Origin: an uncultured Clostridia bacterium
GTDB lineage: Bacteria; Bacillota; Clostridia; Saccharofermentanales; DTU023
Direction: 5' to 3'
Assembly (NCBI GenBank): GCA_946220865.1
Contig: CAMJYM010000007.1
Span: 1 to 64,000 of the forward strand
Length of the DNA: 64,000 bases
Under the pieces are notes generated by a model. The model had not been told where the DNA came from. It saw nothing but the letters and a program-made list of their open reading frames with translations, and made no database searches. Positions 40,643 through 49,213 of this stretch are shown piece after piece (position 1 is the stretch's first letter; each line of letters begins with the position of its first letter). The translations under genes were made by a program, and so were the position numbers.

Positions 40643-42413
40643 GGCATTCTTCCTCCTGCCTGGCCGTTCTGACCAAAGGAGCTCTTGTTTCCGCCTTCAC
40701 CTCTGCGAAGTGGCTTGCTCGATCGCTGTCTTTTCCAGTCAACGGAGCTATTGCGTCCACCTCCGGCTCGGCAGATGAAAAGCTTTTCTCTTCGCTCGTC
40801 GCCCGCATCAAAGCCGCCTCATAAGGCCGAAGCTTGCCCTGCTGGAGCGGTCCCGGGTAGTTGTGAAAGAGCAGTTCTCCGGAAAAACGGGGGCAGCAGA
40901 CTTCTCTGGCACTCAGGTTGAGGACGGCCAGCAGCTTCTCCCCACCCTTTTCGCGGGCAAAGGCAAGGACCGGTCCTTTCTGGAAAAGCTCCCGGTAACT
41001 GCCGGTCTGCAGCGTATCACTCGTCTGGCGAAAACGCAGAAAAGCCTTGTAAAAATGCAGAATCGAATCCTGCTCCTCTTCTTCTGCAGCTACATTAACG
41101 CTGGGATATTGGCCGTTCACTTTCAGCCAGGGCGTACCTGTCGTAAATCCCGCTTCCGCTGAAGCATCCCACTGCATGGGCGTGCGTGCGTTATCGCGGC
41201 TCTTCAGACGTATCATCTTCCAACGCCAGGCTTTGGGGAAATGGAGTTTCTTCGTGAGTTTCCAGATATTGAGCGACTCGACATCCCTGACTTCCTCGAT
41301 CGTGCGAAAATCAAAGTTGCTCATGCCAATTTCCTGCCCCTGGTAAATAAAAGGAGTCCCTCTCAGAGAGAGAAGCAGGAGAGCCAGCGCTTTGCCACTT
41401 TCTTTGCGGTAACGCTTCTCATCTCCAAAACGGGGGATGGAGCGGGGCTGATCGTGATTTTCGAAATAATTGGCATTCCAGTCCAACTCTTTTTGCCAGC
41501 GGCTCAGTGTCCTGAGAAAACGCTGCGGCGAAAAACGCCGCAAAAACCATTTCACACCAAAACAATCCGTCTCCATATGGTCGAAGGCAAAGACCGCATT
41601 CAGCTCACCCCTCTCAGGAAGGGTCAGATCGGCCGCCTTTTTCGGCGTCACAAAGACCGTCTCCCCCACGGTAAAGCAGTCGTAACGGCTGAAAACCTCT
41701 GTGTGAAAGCGCTGCAGGAGACGATGCAGACCGGGTGTCGACAAATAGTGCTCGCAACCCGTCAGCGCGGGACGCCAGCGCCCATTCTCCAATGATTCCT
41801 TATAAAGAATGTTGATAACATCGCAGCGAAAGCCATCCACCCCACGCTCCAGCCAGAAGCGCATGACATCCTGAACGGCCTCGATAACTGCTTCATTGTG
41901 GTAATTGAGATCGGGCTGTTCCCGGGCAAAAAGATGGAGATAATACTCCCCGCGCAGCTCGTCAAAAGTCCAGACATCCCCGCCGAAAAAGCTGCCCCAG
42001 TTATTGGGTTTGCGTCCCTTTTCGCCCTTACGCCAGATATAGAAATCCGTATAGGGTTCAATCCTCTGCCGGCTCTTCTGAAACCATTCATGCTGATCTG
42101 AAGTGTGATTGATCACCAGATCCATGATGATTTTAATATCACGACGATGAGCTTCCGAAATGAGTTCGTCCATCTGCTCCAGCGTCCCAAAGTGCGGATG
42201 AATATCGCAATAATCGCTGATATCGTAACCGTTATCCACATCCGGCGAAGGATAAAGAGGCGAAAGCCAGAGCACGCCTACACCCAGGTCTTTTAAATAA
42301 TCAAGGCGCGAGAGGATGCCGCCGATATCTCCTAAGCCATCGCCATTGCTGTCACAAAAACTTCGCGGATAAATTTGATAGACAACCCTTTGTCTCCACC
42401 ACTCCGACTCCAT
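40635..42413 (-). CDS. GH13 alpha-glucosidase (oligo-1,6-glucosidase/sucrase type)
   Basis: A 592-residue GH13 enzyme, close to oligo-1,6-glucosidases and sucrose or trehalulose hydrolases. The family order is visible: WWRQRVVYQIYPRSFCDSNG, DLVINHTSDQHEWFQ, GVDGFRCDVINILYKE (nucleophile Asp), FTVGETVFVT (acid/base Glu) and YFENHDQPRSIPRFGD. About 50 C-terminal residues beyond the usual end are charged and low in complexity. It is first in the operon. Cleavage of raffinose-type sugars by GH36 leaves sucrose, which such an enzyme could split, so the three genes make a plausible raffinose/melibiose pathway. Confidence 0.88.
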   Translation of the reverse strand: MESEWWRQRVVYQIYPRSFCDSNGDGLGDIGGILSRLDYLKDLGVGVLWLSPLYPSPDVDNGYDISDYCDIHPHFGTLEQMDELISEAHRRDIKIIMDLVINHTSDQHEWFQKSRQRIEPYTDFYIWRKGEKGRKPNNWGSFFGGDVWTFDELRGEYYLHLFAREQPDLNYHNEAVIEAVQDVMRFWLERGVDGFRCDVINILYKESLENGRWRPALTGCEHYLSTPGLHRLLQRFHTEVFSRYDCFTVGETVFVTPKKAADLTLPERGELNAVFAFDHMETDCFGVKWFLRRFSPQRFLRTLSRWQKELDWNANYFENHDQPRSIPRFGDEKRYRKESGKALALLLLSLRGTPFIYQGQEIGMSNFDFRTIEEVRDVESLNIWKLTKKLHFPKAWRWKMIRLKSRDNARTPMQWDASAEAGFTTGTPWLKVNGQYPSVNVAAEEEEQDSILHFYKAFLRFRQTSDTLQTGSYRELFQKGPVLAFAREKGGEKLLAVLNLSAREVCCPRFSGELLFHNYPGPLQQGKLRPYEAALMRATSEEKSFSSAEPEVDAIAPLTGKDSDRASHFAEVKAETRAPLVRTARQEEECHD

Positions 42414-42995
42414 CGACCTTCACCCCCCGGAAAACATCTTGCTAGAGCACAGGGCCATTATTTCAGGCTCAAGGCTTTTTTTCAAACGTGAAGTGAGCCA
42501 GAATTACCTTCGGTTTTCCTGAATTTCGGACAAAATTTCAAGTTGTGGATGGTTTCGCTCGGCTGGCGACGGCCTCAGCGTGGCTCCTCTCGGCTAGCGA
42601 TGGTCCTTAGTGCAGTTTCGCTCAGCTGGATGTCTGCTTTCATTTCGGTTTTTCTGAATTTCACACAAATTTTCAAGGTGTGGACGGTTAGCCTAGGAAA
42701 ACTCAGGCCCAAACCATCCACACCTTGAGAACTTGCACGTCCAACCCATCCACAACTTGGAATCTTGAATGCGGGCCCATCCATTAATTGCTAAGTTGCA
42801 TGAAAATCAGAAAAACCAAAGAAAAATCGTCCATTAGTTGAAACGTTGCATAAAAAAAGGGGCCCACCCAGCGCGAAAAAAGGATGACCATCCATTAGTT
42901 GCGACGTTGCACGATAATCAGAAAAGGCGAAGACAGAGAAGGCTTGTACCATACACTACTCCCACCGCACCCCTTTTCACCGACAGGGCATATCT
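42414..42995. other. Intergenic region holding repeat block B
   Basis: About 580 bases without a gene. It contains the upstream region of the alpha-galactoside operon and 27-bp repeat block B (42712-42912). Short related pieces with CAAGTTGTGGATGG-like sequence lie near 42538-42552 and CAAGGTGTGGACGG near 42674-42687. I could not find a convincing sigma-A promoter for the operon in the repeats. Confidence 0.6.
42712..42912 (-). repeat. 27-bp repeat block B (inverted to block A)
   Basis: On the minus strand there are five units of the same 27-bp repeat as at 36.6 kb, starting (plus coordinates) at 42712, 42744, 42775, 42825 and 42886, so the spacing is 32, 31, 50 and 61. The order and spacing mirror block A, with one unit added at the outer side. 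The spacer GTTTTTCTGATTTT-like sequence is also shared. An inverted unit at about 42674-42687 could pair with the 42712 unit to form the same type of hairpin as in block A. Blocks A and B bracket the alpha-galactoside operon as inverted repeats. Confidence 0.85.
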
Positions 42996-43107
42996 AAAAT
43001 TTTTGCGGTAATCCGCATTTTTTTCACGAAGTCATTGTATCCCAGGACTGATGAAGATATCTAGTCTTAAATCTAAAATTTTTGCGGATTCCGCAATTTT
43101 TTCACGC
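42996..43107 (+). repeat. About 110-bp dispersed repeat, copy 1
   Basis: The unit has two similar hairpin elements (AAAATTTTTGCGG, four or fewer bases, CCGCA, then a T-run and CACG) separated by a conserved 46-base stretch beginning AAGTCATTGTATCCC. Copy 2 lies at 58132-58241 in the same orientation with only scattered differences. The right end of copy 1 abuts the last codon of the transposase fragment. Confidence 0.85.
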
Positions 43108-43370
43108 TATATGCGGTCCATATCAGTCTGCGTCGCCTGCTCCAATTCGGCCATTCTCTCGTCTTTCGACGAATCCGTCTTGCCGAACAACGCCGGCAGA
43201 TTTTCCTGAAACTGTTTATGCCACTTAGACAGAGTTGCCGGCGCTATCTGGTACGTTCCGGCCAGCTCATTTAGGCTCTTTTCCCCGCGTAATAGCTCAC
43301 TGATGACTTTCGCTTTGAATTCTGCGCTGTAATTGGTTCTTTTCTTACTTATGTTTACTATTGTATTCAC
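43107..43370 (-). pseudogene. IS3-family transposase OrfA, 3'-truncated
   Basis: An 87-residue HTH transposase subunit (KKRTNYSAEFKAKVISELL, then IAPATLSKWHKQFQEN). The usual OrfA leucine zipper after AELEQA is cut short: the last residues TQTDMDRI and the stop codon lie against the 110-bp repeat. No OrfB follows. A terminal-repeat-like sequence is found on the other side (43390-43470). I conclude a broken insertion sequence. Confidence 0.8.
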
Positions 43371-43389
43371 TTACTGCCGACTATGCTTG

Positions 43390-43470
43390 TCTCATTTCTG
43401 GGGTCCACTACATATTGTTTTCGCTTGCTTCAGGTTTTTCCTGTCTCATTTTGGGGACCACTATATTTGG
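43390..43470. mobile_element. Insertion-sequence end with duplicated terminal repeat
   Basis: TGTCTCATTTCTGGGGTCCA at about 43388 and TGTCTCATTTTGGGGACCAC at about 43441 are near-copies 50 bp apart. The type fits IS3-group ends. The duplication suggests two insertions or an internal deletion next to the OrfA fragment. Confidence 0.6.
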
Positions 43471-45384
43471 TCACGATTTTAGTTGCTCCTGATATTCATT
43501 CCAATTCTTTTTCAGACTTGGAAGTTCAGAAAGAGCCAATCCGGCCGCGCTTAATACCACACCCAACCACGTGGGAAAATCAATCTTTGATAACTTGCAA
43601 ACACCCCATATAACAAATATCAAAGCCGCAACAATCAGCAATTTCCATACGATCGACCAGACAATTTTCAGAAGGGCTTTTCTGTCTTGCTTTTTCTTGG
43701 CTTTAGCCTTTTCCTGTGCTTCTATAGCATTTACTCTATCCGTCAGCTTATCAATCTGTTGTTGCTTTTCTTTCCTCTGAGCGAGTGCCTGAGAAAGCTG
43801 ACCCTGCAATTCCTGAACATTGCCTGAAAGCTCTTGGATAGTTTTATCACGCTCCAAAAGTAATCTTCTGTTCTGAGCAAGAGTTTCTTGAGCTTGAGCA
43901 AAATGCTCCTCTGAGAAATCCAGCGAATCTTCAATATTGTCTTCGGTTAAATTCTCCGGAAGTGTAGTCTTTTCTTTCAGCGCTACAATTCTTGCCGCAG
44001 CATCCTCCTGGGAGAGTTCACCAGAAACTGCCTTGTTACGAATGTCCTTATATATAGTTGCAATTCCTTGTGTAATATAGCTGGCAAGTATCGTTCTTGC
44101 TTTAATGACCACATCCAGATTCTTAGGAAATTCTGTAGAGCCGAATCCACGATTTAACTTATACCAGAGAAGATTTGTAATATAACTCAAGCTAATAGCA
44201 TAATCACAGTATTTCTCCCCCGTTTCATTTCTTTGTGCTTCGGCAATTGCCTTGGAAATTTCCCTTACCCGTCTTGTGTCGGTTACGCATAAATACTTGG
44301 ATGCCAAGTAATCTGCAGTCTGGTATCCTTTCCGCAATTTATTGATGTGGCTGCAGAACACGAAACCTTCTGTGTTAAGCTCATCTGTAACAGGATAAGC
44401 ACCAATCTCTATGCCTTCGAGGCTATATTCAACATCTGCCGTGGTGTAGTAATTTTCCTTCTCATCTTTTCTGATGGAGTGCTCCGTATGAAGTTTCCTA
44501 AAAAACTCTACCTTCTTATCTGATATATCCGATATTGACTGACAACCATCAACAATGTCCTTCATCGCCTGCGTGAAGTTAATCTCTCCCCGCCCAGACA
44601 AAATGCGTTCAGCCCTGCCGTAAAACTGATCAACATCGTCCGCAACCTTTGAGAAATATTTAAGTGTGATTACTTTCCCGCCGCGATTCGCATCATCGAC
44701 CAGCTTTAAAAAGTCATCTGCCAGAGTTTTGAACAAAATCCCGTTCAATCCGGCAATATCAAAGAGAATTTCTGTGTCCAAGAAAAGTGTAATCGGATGG
44801 CCAAGACTACCAAATTCCGAAATGTTAAAGGCAAGTCCTGAATACAGAATACTGCCTTCGCGGATAGCGGAGATTGTGTCCGTAATCGAATTGTTATTTT
44901 CATTCGTCAGTAAAAATTCACCGATAATCTGCTGGTATTGAGGCTCGCCATCCTCATCTAGAACAAAAGCTATAAATTCCTGAGCAAGCTTTTCTTTCCT
45001 TAGGTTCTGAACACCTTTTTCATCAGCATACCGTAGCAGCGCGTCAGTAATACCTTTGCTCTTCTCCTCTGATTGCTGTCGATAGGATTGGAATTTGGCA
45101 TTGCCTTGAATAGTGCTTGCTTGATATGACTGATATGTTCTCTTAACGTCTGGAATACTGCGTATTGCTGTCCTGATAACAGCAATCGGCGGGTTAAAGC
45201 CAAATTCCTCATTAAGATAACCTTGGATCTCTGTCGATGTAAAATTGTACAAAGATTTTAAAACAACAATATACTTTATGAACTCAGAGAGTATCTGATA
45301 AGGACTATGGTATTCTTTCGAATTATACAGCTCTTTAAATGTTGCATAAGACGCCATGATGGATTTTGAATACGTTTGCCTCAA
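43471..45384 (-). CDS. Predicted PIN-like/coiled-coil membrane protein
   Basis: I do not recognise this 637-residue protein. What can be seen: a helical, possibly winged-helix N-terminus (residues 25-85, ILSEFIKYIVVLKSLYNF, then TEIQGYLNEEFGF); a PIN-like core with D203 and E205 in ITLFLDTEILFDIAG, a later VIKARTILA helix and KYLCVTDTRRVREI, which resembles a late PIN strand; a long heptad-rich coiled coil (about 500-580); and two C-terminal membrane segments (IVWKLLIVAALIFVIWGV and FPTWLGVVLSAAGLALS). The start is TTG, chosen for the strong AGGTGAT five bases upstream. It is isolated among insertion-sequence debris, which suits a defence or effector protein. Confidence 0.7.
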   Translation of the reverse strand: MRQTYSKSIMASYATFKELYNSKEYHSPYQILSEFIKYIVVLKSLYNFTSTEIQGYLNEEFGFNPPIAVIRTAIRSIPDVKRTYQSYQASTIQGNAKFQSYRQQSEEKSKGITDALLRYADEKGVQNLRKEKLAQEFIAFVLDEDGEPQYQQIIGEFLLTNENNNSITDTISAIREGSILYSGLAFNISEFGSLGHPITLFLDTEILFDIAGLNGILFKTLADDFLKLVDDANRGGKVITLKYFSKVADDVDQFYGRAERILSGRGEINFTQAMKDIVDGCQSISDISDKKVEFFRKLHTEHSIRKDEKENYYTTADVEYSLEGIEIGAYPVTDELNTEGFVFCSHINKLRKGYQTADYLASKYLCVTDTRRVREISKAIAEAQRNETGEKYCDYAISLSYITNLLWYKLNRGFGSTEFPKNLDVVIKARTILASYITQGIATIYKDIRNKAVSGELSQEDAAARIVALKEKTTLPENLTEDNIEDSLDFSEEHFAQAQETLAQNRRLLLERDKTIQELSGNVQELQGQLSQALAQRKEKQQQIDKLTDRVNAIEAQEKAKAKKKQDRKALLKIVWSIVWKLLIVAALIFVIWGVCKLSKIDFPTWLGVVLSAAGLALSELPSLKKNWNEYQEQLKS

Positions 45385-45534
45385 GCCAGATCACCTCTCT
45401 TACTTTTGTGCTTCTCGATTCTTAATATACCCTTGGTGTCAATGACATCAATCACAGCTCCTAGGTTTACTGCTCCATTCGATTCATGGGATTAAACCTT
45501 GGTTACTTGCAAAGCCTGTGCGCCGGCCTATATT

Positions 45535-45941
45535 GACTATACGCTTTACAAACTCCGTATCCAATCAAATCACCTAGCCCATTATTGATTATATCGTCAA
45601 GCTCGGCAAGACCGATGCCACAGTTATACTGTATAACTTCTAGGAAAGCCGAGATAGCTACAGCTATCAGAACTACCCACACCCTCGGCCATATGACGCA
45701 ATATCGTCAGTGGAACGAACAGCCAGATGTTATTAAGGATCTCCAAGCGAAGGGATGGCGAAGAAAAGAACTGCTTATAAAACAAGAACAGCTCCATTTC
45801 CCCCATAGCATCTCCTTCCGCTTTATACATAAGCGTCATGCAGATGATGAAAATGAGGTAATAAACCAAGAGTACCGCATTCCATTTTTTACCCAGCATC
45901 AGAGAAAGCAAGGCAACAAGAATTCCAATAACCACAACCAC
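45535..45941 (-). pseudogene. VanZ-family protein, frameshifted
   Basis: The first part (MVVVIGILVALLSLMLGKKW through NIWLFVPLTILRHMAEG) matches a VanZ-like membrane protein. Near 45670 the frame must shift by one to continue as AISAFLEVIQYNCGIGLAEL and DDIINNGLGDLIGYG, the standard VanZ ending. Either frame alone gives a truncated protein. This is a decayed gene in the insertion-sequence-rich segment. Confidence 0.7.
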
Positions 45942-46083
45942 AATTGGATTATTGTGCAGCCATTATTTAGATCGAAGAATTCCTTTTCATCTTTATCCAG
46001 GTAGATCTTTTATCCTTTCACATGCTTGACCCATACTGCCCATGGGAAAGTGAGATCTGCTGATTGTTAATGTCGTAATACGT

Positions 46084-46317
46084 CTACGTATCCACAGTAT
46101 CATTCGAGTAGAAAGTTCGTATGACTGTGGTGTATCCAAGGCTTTTGGGTGTCGATAAGCCGGACGCGTTGAGATAAGTCACTACGGCTTTTCTTCCCAA
46201 CTCATCATACTCGTAGAGGACTCCGTATTGCCCCATGGTAAGCGGTATCGGCCTATCCTCTTCATCATAATACATCTCGGTCTCAATTCTTCCATTCCCA
46301 TAGAACGTTCTCTTCAT
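46084..46317 (-). pseudogene. Fragment with YD-type repeat
   Basis: A 77-residue piece with MYYDEEDRPIPLTMGQYGV and LYEYDELGRKAVVTYLN, i.e. two aromatic-Asp repeats like those in RHS/YD-repeat proteins and in some VanZ-linked surface proteins of Clostridia. It has no signal peptide or domain context and lies upstream of the broken VanZ gene on the same strand, so it may be part of the same former gene. Confidence 0.5.
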
Positions 46318-46439
46318 TATTGCGTATCCAGACTTTTTCTGGTAGGCTTACCTTCTAGGGTCAGCTGAATCAATCAGCAAGACAGTTTAAATATTATTGG
46401 CTGCCAAGTGTCATCAACAGAAAACTGGGAGCCATTTTC

Positions 46440-46830
46440 TTTCCTGTTTAAGCCGAAAGAGCCATAGCAAAATGGGTGCAAAAAGATCTCTCAGGATCTT
46501 TTGCAGGTTCATTACCAAGAAGGTCAGATGGATTGAGGTTTCGCTCGTATCCTAGCGACGCATCATCACGCGACCCAGGGAATAGCCGCTTTTGCCTTCT
46601 CCAAACTTGCCTTCAAGCGAGTTTCATTCCCTAGGCTCTTTTACCACTCCAGACGTTTCAACTCAGCATACTGTACCTTGTCTTAGGGCGGCCTGCCCAG
46701 TAGTCGTTCGTTCAAATGGATACCGTGTTCCTTGCAGTAACTCATTCTCGTTCGGAAGATCTAGTGTGCTTGGACACGTTCTGGGTAGTGGCCGCATCTG
46801 GCGTGGTAGGCCTCGTTGGCCCGGTTCGCC
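46440..46830 (-). pseudogene. Degenerate IS1182/IS5-like transposase
   Basis: The minus strand reads ANRANEAYHARCGHYPERVQ, stop, IFRTRMSYCKEHGIHLNERL, LGRPP, stop. A frameshifted continuation then holds EGKFGEGKSGYSLGRVM and TSIHLTFLVMNLQK. These are the C-terminal landmarks of IS1182-group DDE transposases (the R-T-R-x-x-x-Y-C-K-E-x-G-I-x-L stretch and the FGxGKxxYGL motif). Several stops and at least one frameshift make it inactive. Confidence 0.75.
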
Positions 46831-47048
46831 CCTGTGAAGACTTTCAAATTCCAAAGTTTTCAGATGCGTCAGGATATCTCTTTGCGTCTTTTGCTGTGGC
46901 TTGCAGGTTTCGTCTATATTACGCTGCCTCCTTTATCAAAAGAGGATAAGGTATCATAAATTGCGCACATTGAAAAAATAAGGAACACGGTGGGTTCCCT
47001 CACTTGGTAAGATAGGTTTGAGCAAAAACACCGAGGAGGAAACGAACC

Positions 47049-47204
47049 GTGTCTGAGAAAATTATACAGTTGAACGAAGAAGCAATAAAAGGCGAACTGG
47101 GGAATCTGGTACGACAAAGTGTGGAGGATACGCTGAATGCGCTGCTGGATGCAGAAACAGATCGTCTGACGAACGCGAGCCGCTATGAGCGAACGGAAGG
47201 ATGA
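47049..47204 (+). pseudogene. IS256-family transposase, N-terminal fragment
   Basis: A GTG start with GAGGAGG upstream opens a 51-residue frame reading SEKIIQLNEEAIKGELGNLV, then RQSVEDTLNALLDAETDRL, NASRYERTEG. This is the N-terminus of an IS256-type Mutator transposase. The frame then ends and no later part follows, so the element is an internal deletion. The flanks (about 46965-47048 and 47205-47291) look like its leader and end. Confidence 0.8.
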
Positions 47205-47299
47205 GTCGTTTAGGCGGAGCACAGCGTGAGCTGATTCCCCCCCCTCATGGGGGATTCTAAAAAACACCAGGTGATTCAAGAAAGTGCACAAGACTATTG

Positions 47300-47389
47300 A
47301 CGGTACCGTATGTTAAATCGCGGATCAAAATGTCTTTAGGCGGTATGAGTCCTTTAGAATACAGGAACAGCTTGGGGCTCTGCGGTTAA
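47300..47389 (+). pseudogene. IS3-family OrfB, C-terminal fragment
   Basis: About 30 codons ending in TAA read KSRIKMSLGGMSPLEYRNSL, the conserved end of IS3/IS150-type integrases. The following AGGTCCAGGATTTTGTCCGC resembles the terminal inverted repeat of such elements. The rest of the element is absent. Confidence 0.7.
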
Positions 47390-47433
47390 ACAGATCAGGT
47401 CCAGGATTTTGTCCGCACCCCCGGGTTTGAAAT

Positions 47434-48210
47434 TTATTTTGCCCGTTTACATTCAAACCGATAGATTGCTTCTAATATAACCTGTATTTCATCCTTCCAA
47501 CCGTGGTACAAACGCTCATTGGTAGTCTCATAAACAACATCATCATTAATCAAGTTCCCAGATACAGCAGAAATCATGGCTCCACGGCATTTTCGCCGGT
47601 GGCAGATCGTATAAATAGCACTGCTTTCCATATCAACATTCAAGCATCCAAGCTTTGATAACTTTTCAATCCATTCAGGTGTTTCTCCATAAAAAGCATC
47701 ATCAACTGCATTTATGCCATAGTGTAGACCGTAGCCAAGTTGCGGCTGAAGTTCCCGCGCTACTTCAAGGATGGTCGAAGTAAGATCAAAATCAGGCACA
47801 GCCGGGAAACAGTCGGGAACATAGAATTTAGAGGTTCCCTCATTCTTCATTGATCCAGTAGAAATGATAAGATCGCCAATCTTGATATCAGACTGCAGAG
47901 CACCCGTGCTTCCGATTCTAATGAGACATTTGGCTCCGATATTAATGAGTTCTTCACAGGCAATAGCTGCAGATGGACAACCCATGCCTGTAGAAGTAGT
48001 CGAAATGGTGATCCCCTTATACGTCCCAGTAAAAGTACGGTGTTCTCGATGATCAGCCATTAACTTAGGCTGATCGAGATATTCCGCGACAATATCACTT
48101 CTTTTTGGATCACCTGGAAGTAAAACATATTCACCTACATCTCCTGGTGCAAGATGAATGTGGTATTGGCGTTTTCCGAGTGTTCTTTCTTCTTTGTTAA
48201 GTATCTGCAT
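47434..48210 (-). CDS. udp: Uridine phosphorylase-type nucleoside phosphorylase
   Basis: A 258-residue NP-I family enzyme that splits nucleosides with phosphate to a base and (deoxy)ribose 1-phosphate. The phosphate loop LLPGDPKRSD is canonical, and STTSTGMGCPSAAIACEELI, IRIGSTGALQ and NVDMESSAIYTI match the active-site blocks of uridine phosphorylase-like proteins. AAGGAG precedes the ATG. It is the last gene of the nucleoside transport operon, 61 bp after the permease. Uridine is the most likely substrate, but purines cannot be excluded. Confidence 0.88.
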   Translation of the reverse strand: MQILNKEERTLGKRQYHIHLAPGDVGEYVLLPGDPKRSDIVAEYLDQPKLMADHREHRTFTGTYKGITISTTSTGMGCPSAAIACEELINIGAKCLIRIGSTGALQSDIKIGDLIISTGSMKNEGTSKFYVPDCFPAVPDFDLTSTILEVARELQPQLGYGLHYGINAVDDAFYGETPEWIEKLSKLGCLNVDMESSAIYTICHRRKCRGAMISAVSGNLINDDVVYETTNERLYHGWKDEIQVILEAIYRFECKRAK

Positions 48211-48271
48211 GATACGATCTCCTTTAATTTATTGTATTCAAAATTTTAAAGCGTTTAACCGCGGTCCTAAC

Positions 48272-49213
48272 CTAATGATCTAGAGAAGTCTTCTTCGACC
48301 GATTTTTTTCTTTTTGTCGGCATTGGATCGAATAGACGGATAATCCTGCAATGGTGGCAACATAAGGCAGCATCTGTACAAATTCTGAGGGGATTCGCAT
48401 AATCTGCAGGATATTTGAAAGTCCGTCAAACAACGAAAAAACCATGGCCGACCACAAGACCCCAATTGGACTAGCCTGACCCATAGCACTGGCAGCAAGT
48501 GCAATAAAGCCACGTCCAGCAACCATATCTCTCGTAAAGAGATTCAAATAGCCCATAGAAAGATACATACCGCCCATGCCGGATAGAAGCCCACAAATTA
48601 TAATAGCAATATAACGGATTTTGGTAACATTCACGCCAACTGAAGTAGCCGCGTCAGGGTTTGCCCCCACACTTTGGATGCGCAAACCCAGCGGCGTTTT
48701 TTTCAGTATAAAGGAAATGACAGCGACCATAAGCAGCGACACATAAACGAGCAGGTTGTGACCTGAAATAATCTCTCCAAGAACAGGTATATCTTTGATG
48801 AAAGGAATATCAATATCCGGGAAGGAAAAACTCTTAAGAGAAGCACTCGTACCCTTTTCTCCGGTAAAAAGTTCCAGCATAAAAACTGTAAATCCTGTCG
48901 CGAATGTGTTGATGGCAGTCCCGCATAAGACATTGTTGGCGCGTAAATTTAAGTGGAAATAAGCAAATACTAAACTAAGAATGATCGCACTGCCCAAGCC
49001 TCCAACGATACCCCATAGTAAACTTCCGCCAACAGCACTCGCCAAAACACCAGAAAGTGCTGAACAGAGCATTATCCCTTCGAGTCCTAAGTTAACCACT
49101 CCTGCTTGTGAGCAAACTGCTGCGCCAAGTGCAGCAAAAATAATGGGTGTAGCAACCCGAATCCACATACAAACAAAGTCTGTACTGAAAATAACCTTGA
49201 GCAGATCAGACAT
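48272..49213 (-). CDS. Nucleoside ABC transporter permease (NupQ type)
   Basis: A 313-residue permease of the BPD_transp_2 family with about nine hydrophobic segments. It matches the second permease of BmpA-NupOPQ nucleoside importers, with GVVNLGLEGIMLCSALSGVL, TFATGFTVFMLELF and GLRIQSVGANPDAATSVGVN. I place the start at 49213 (SDLLKVIF), with AAAGGAA at normal spacing. An ATG three codons earlier lies too close to it. It overlaps the upstream permease by eight bases. Confidence 0.9.
   Translation of the reverse strand: MSDLLKVIFSTDFVCMWIRVATPIIFAALGAAVCSQAGVVNLGLEGIMLCSALSGVLASAVGGSLLWGIVGGLGSAIILSLVFAYFHLNLRANNVLCGTAINTFATGFTVFMLELFTGEKGTSASLKSFSFPDIDIPFIKDIPVLGEIISGHNLLVYVSLLMVAVISFILKKTPLGLRIQSVGANPDAATSVGVNVTKIRYIAIIICGLLSGMGGMYLSMGYLNLFTRDMVAGRGFIALAASAMGQASPIGVLWSAMVFSLFDGLSNILQIMRIPSEFVQMLPYVATIAGLSVYSIQCRQKEKNRSKKTSLDH

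Noticed and set aside
42996..43107. Two hairpin repeats with a 46-base spacer as a minimal CRISPR
   Set aside because: The spacer is conserved between the two genomic copies, so it belongs to the repeat unit.
46914..47291. Minus-strand frame over the IS256 fragment
   Set aside because: It is antisense to a recognisable transposase start and crosses the element's ends.
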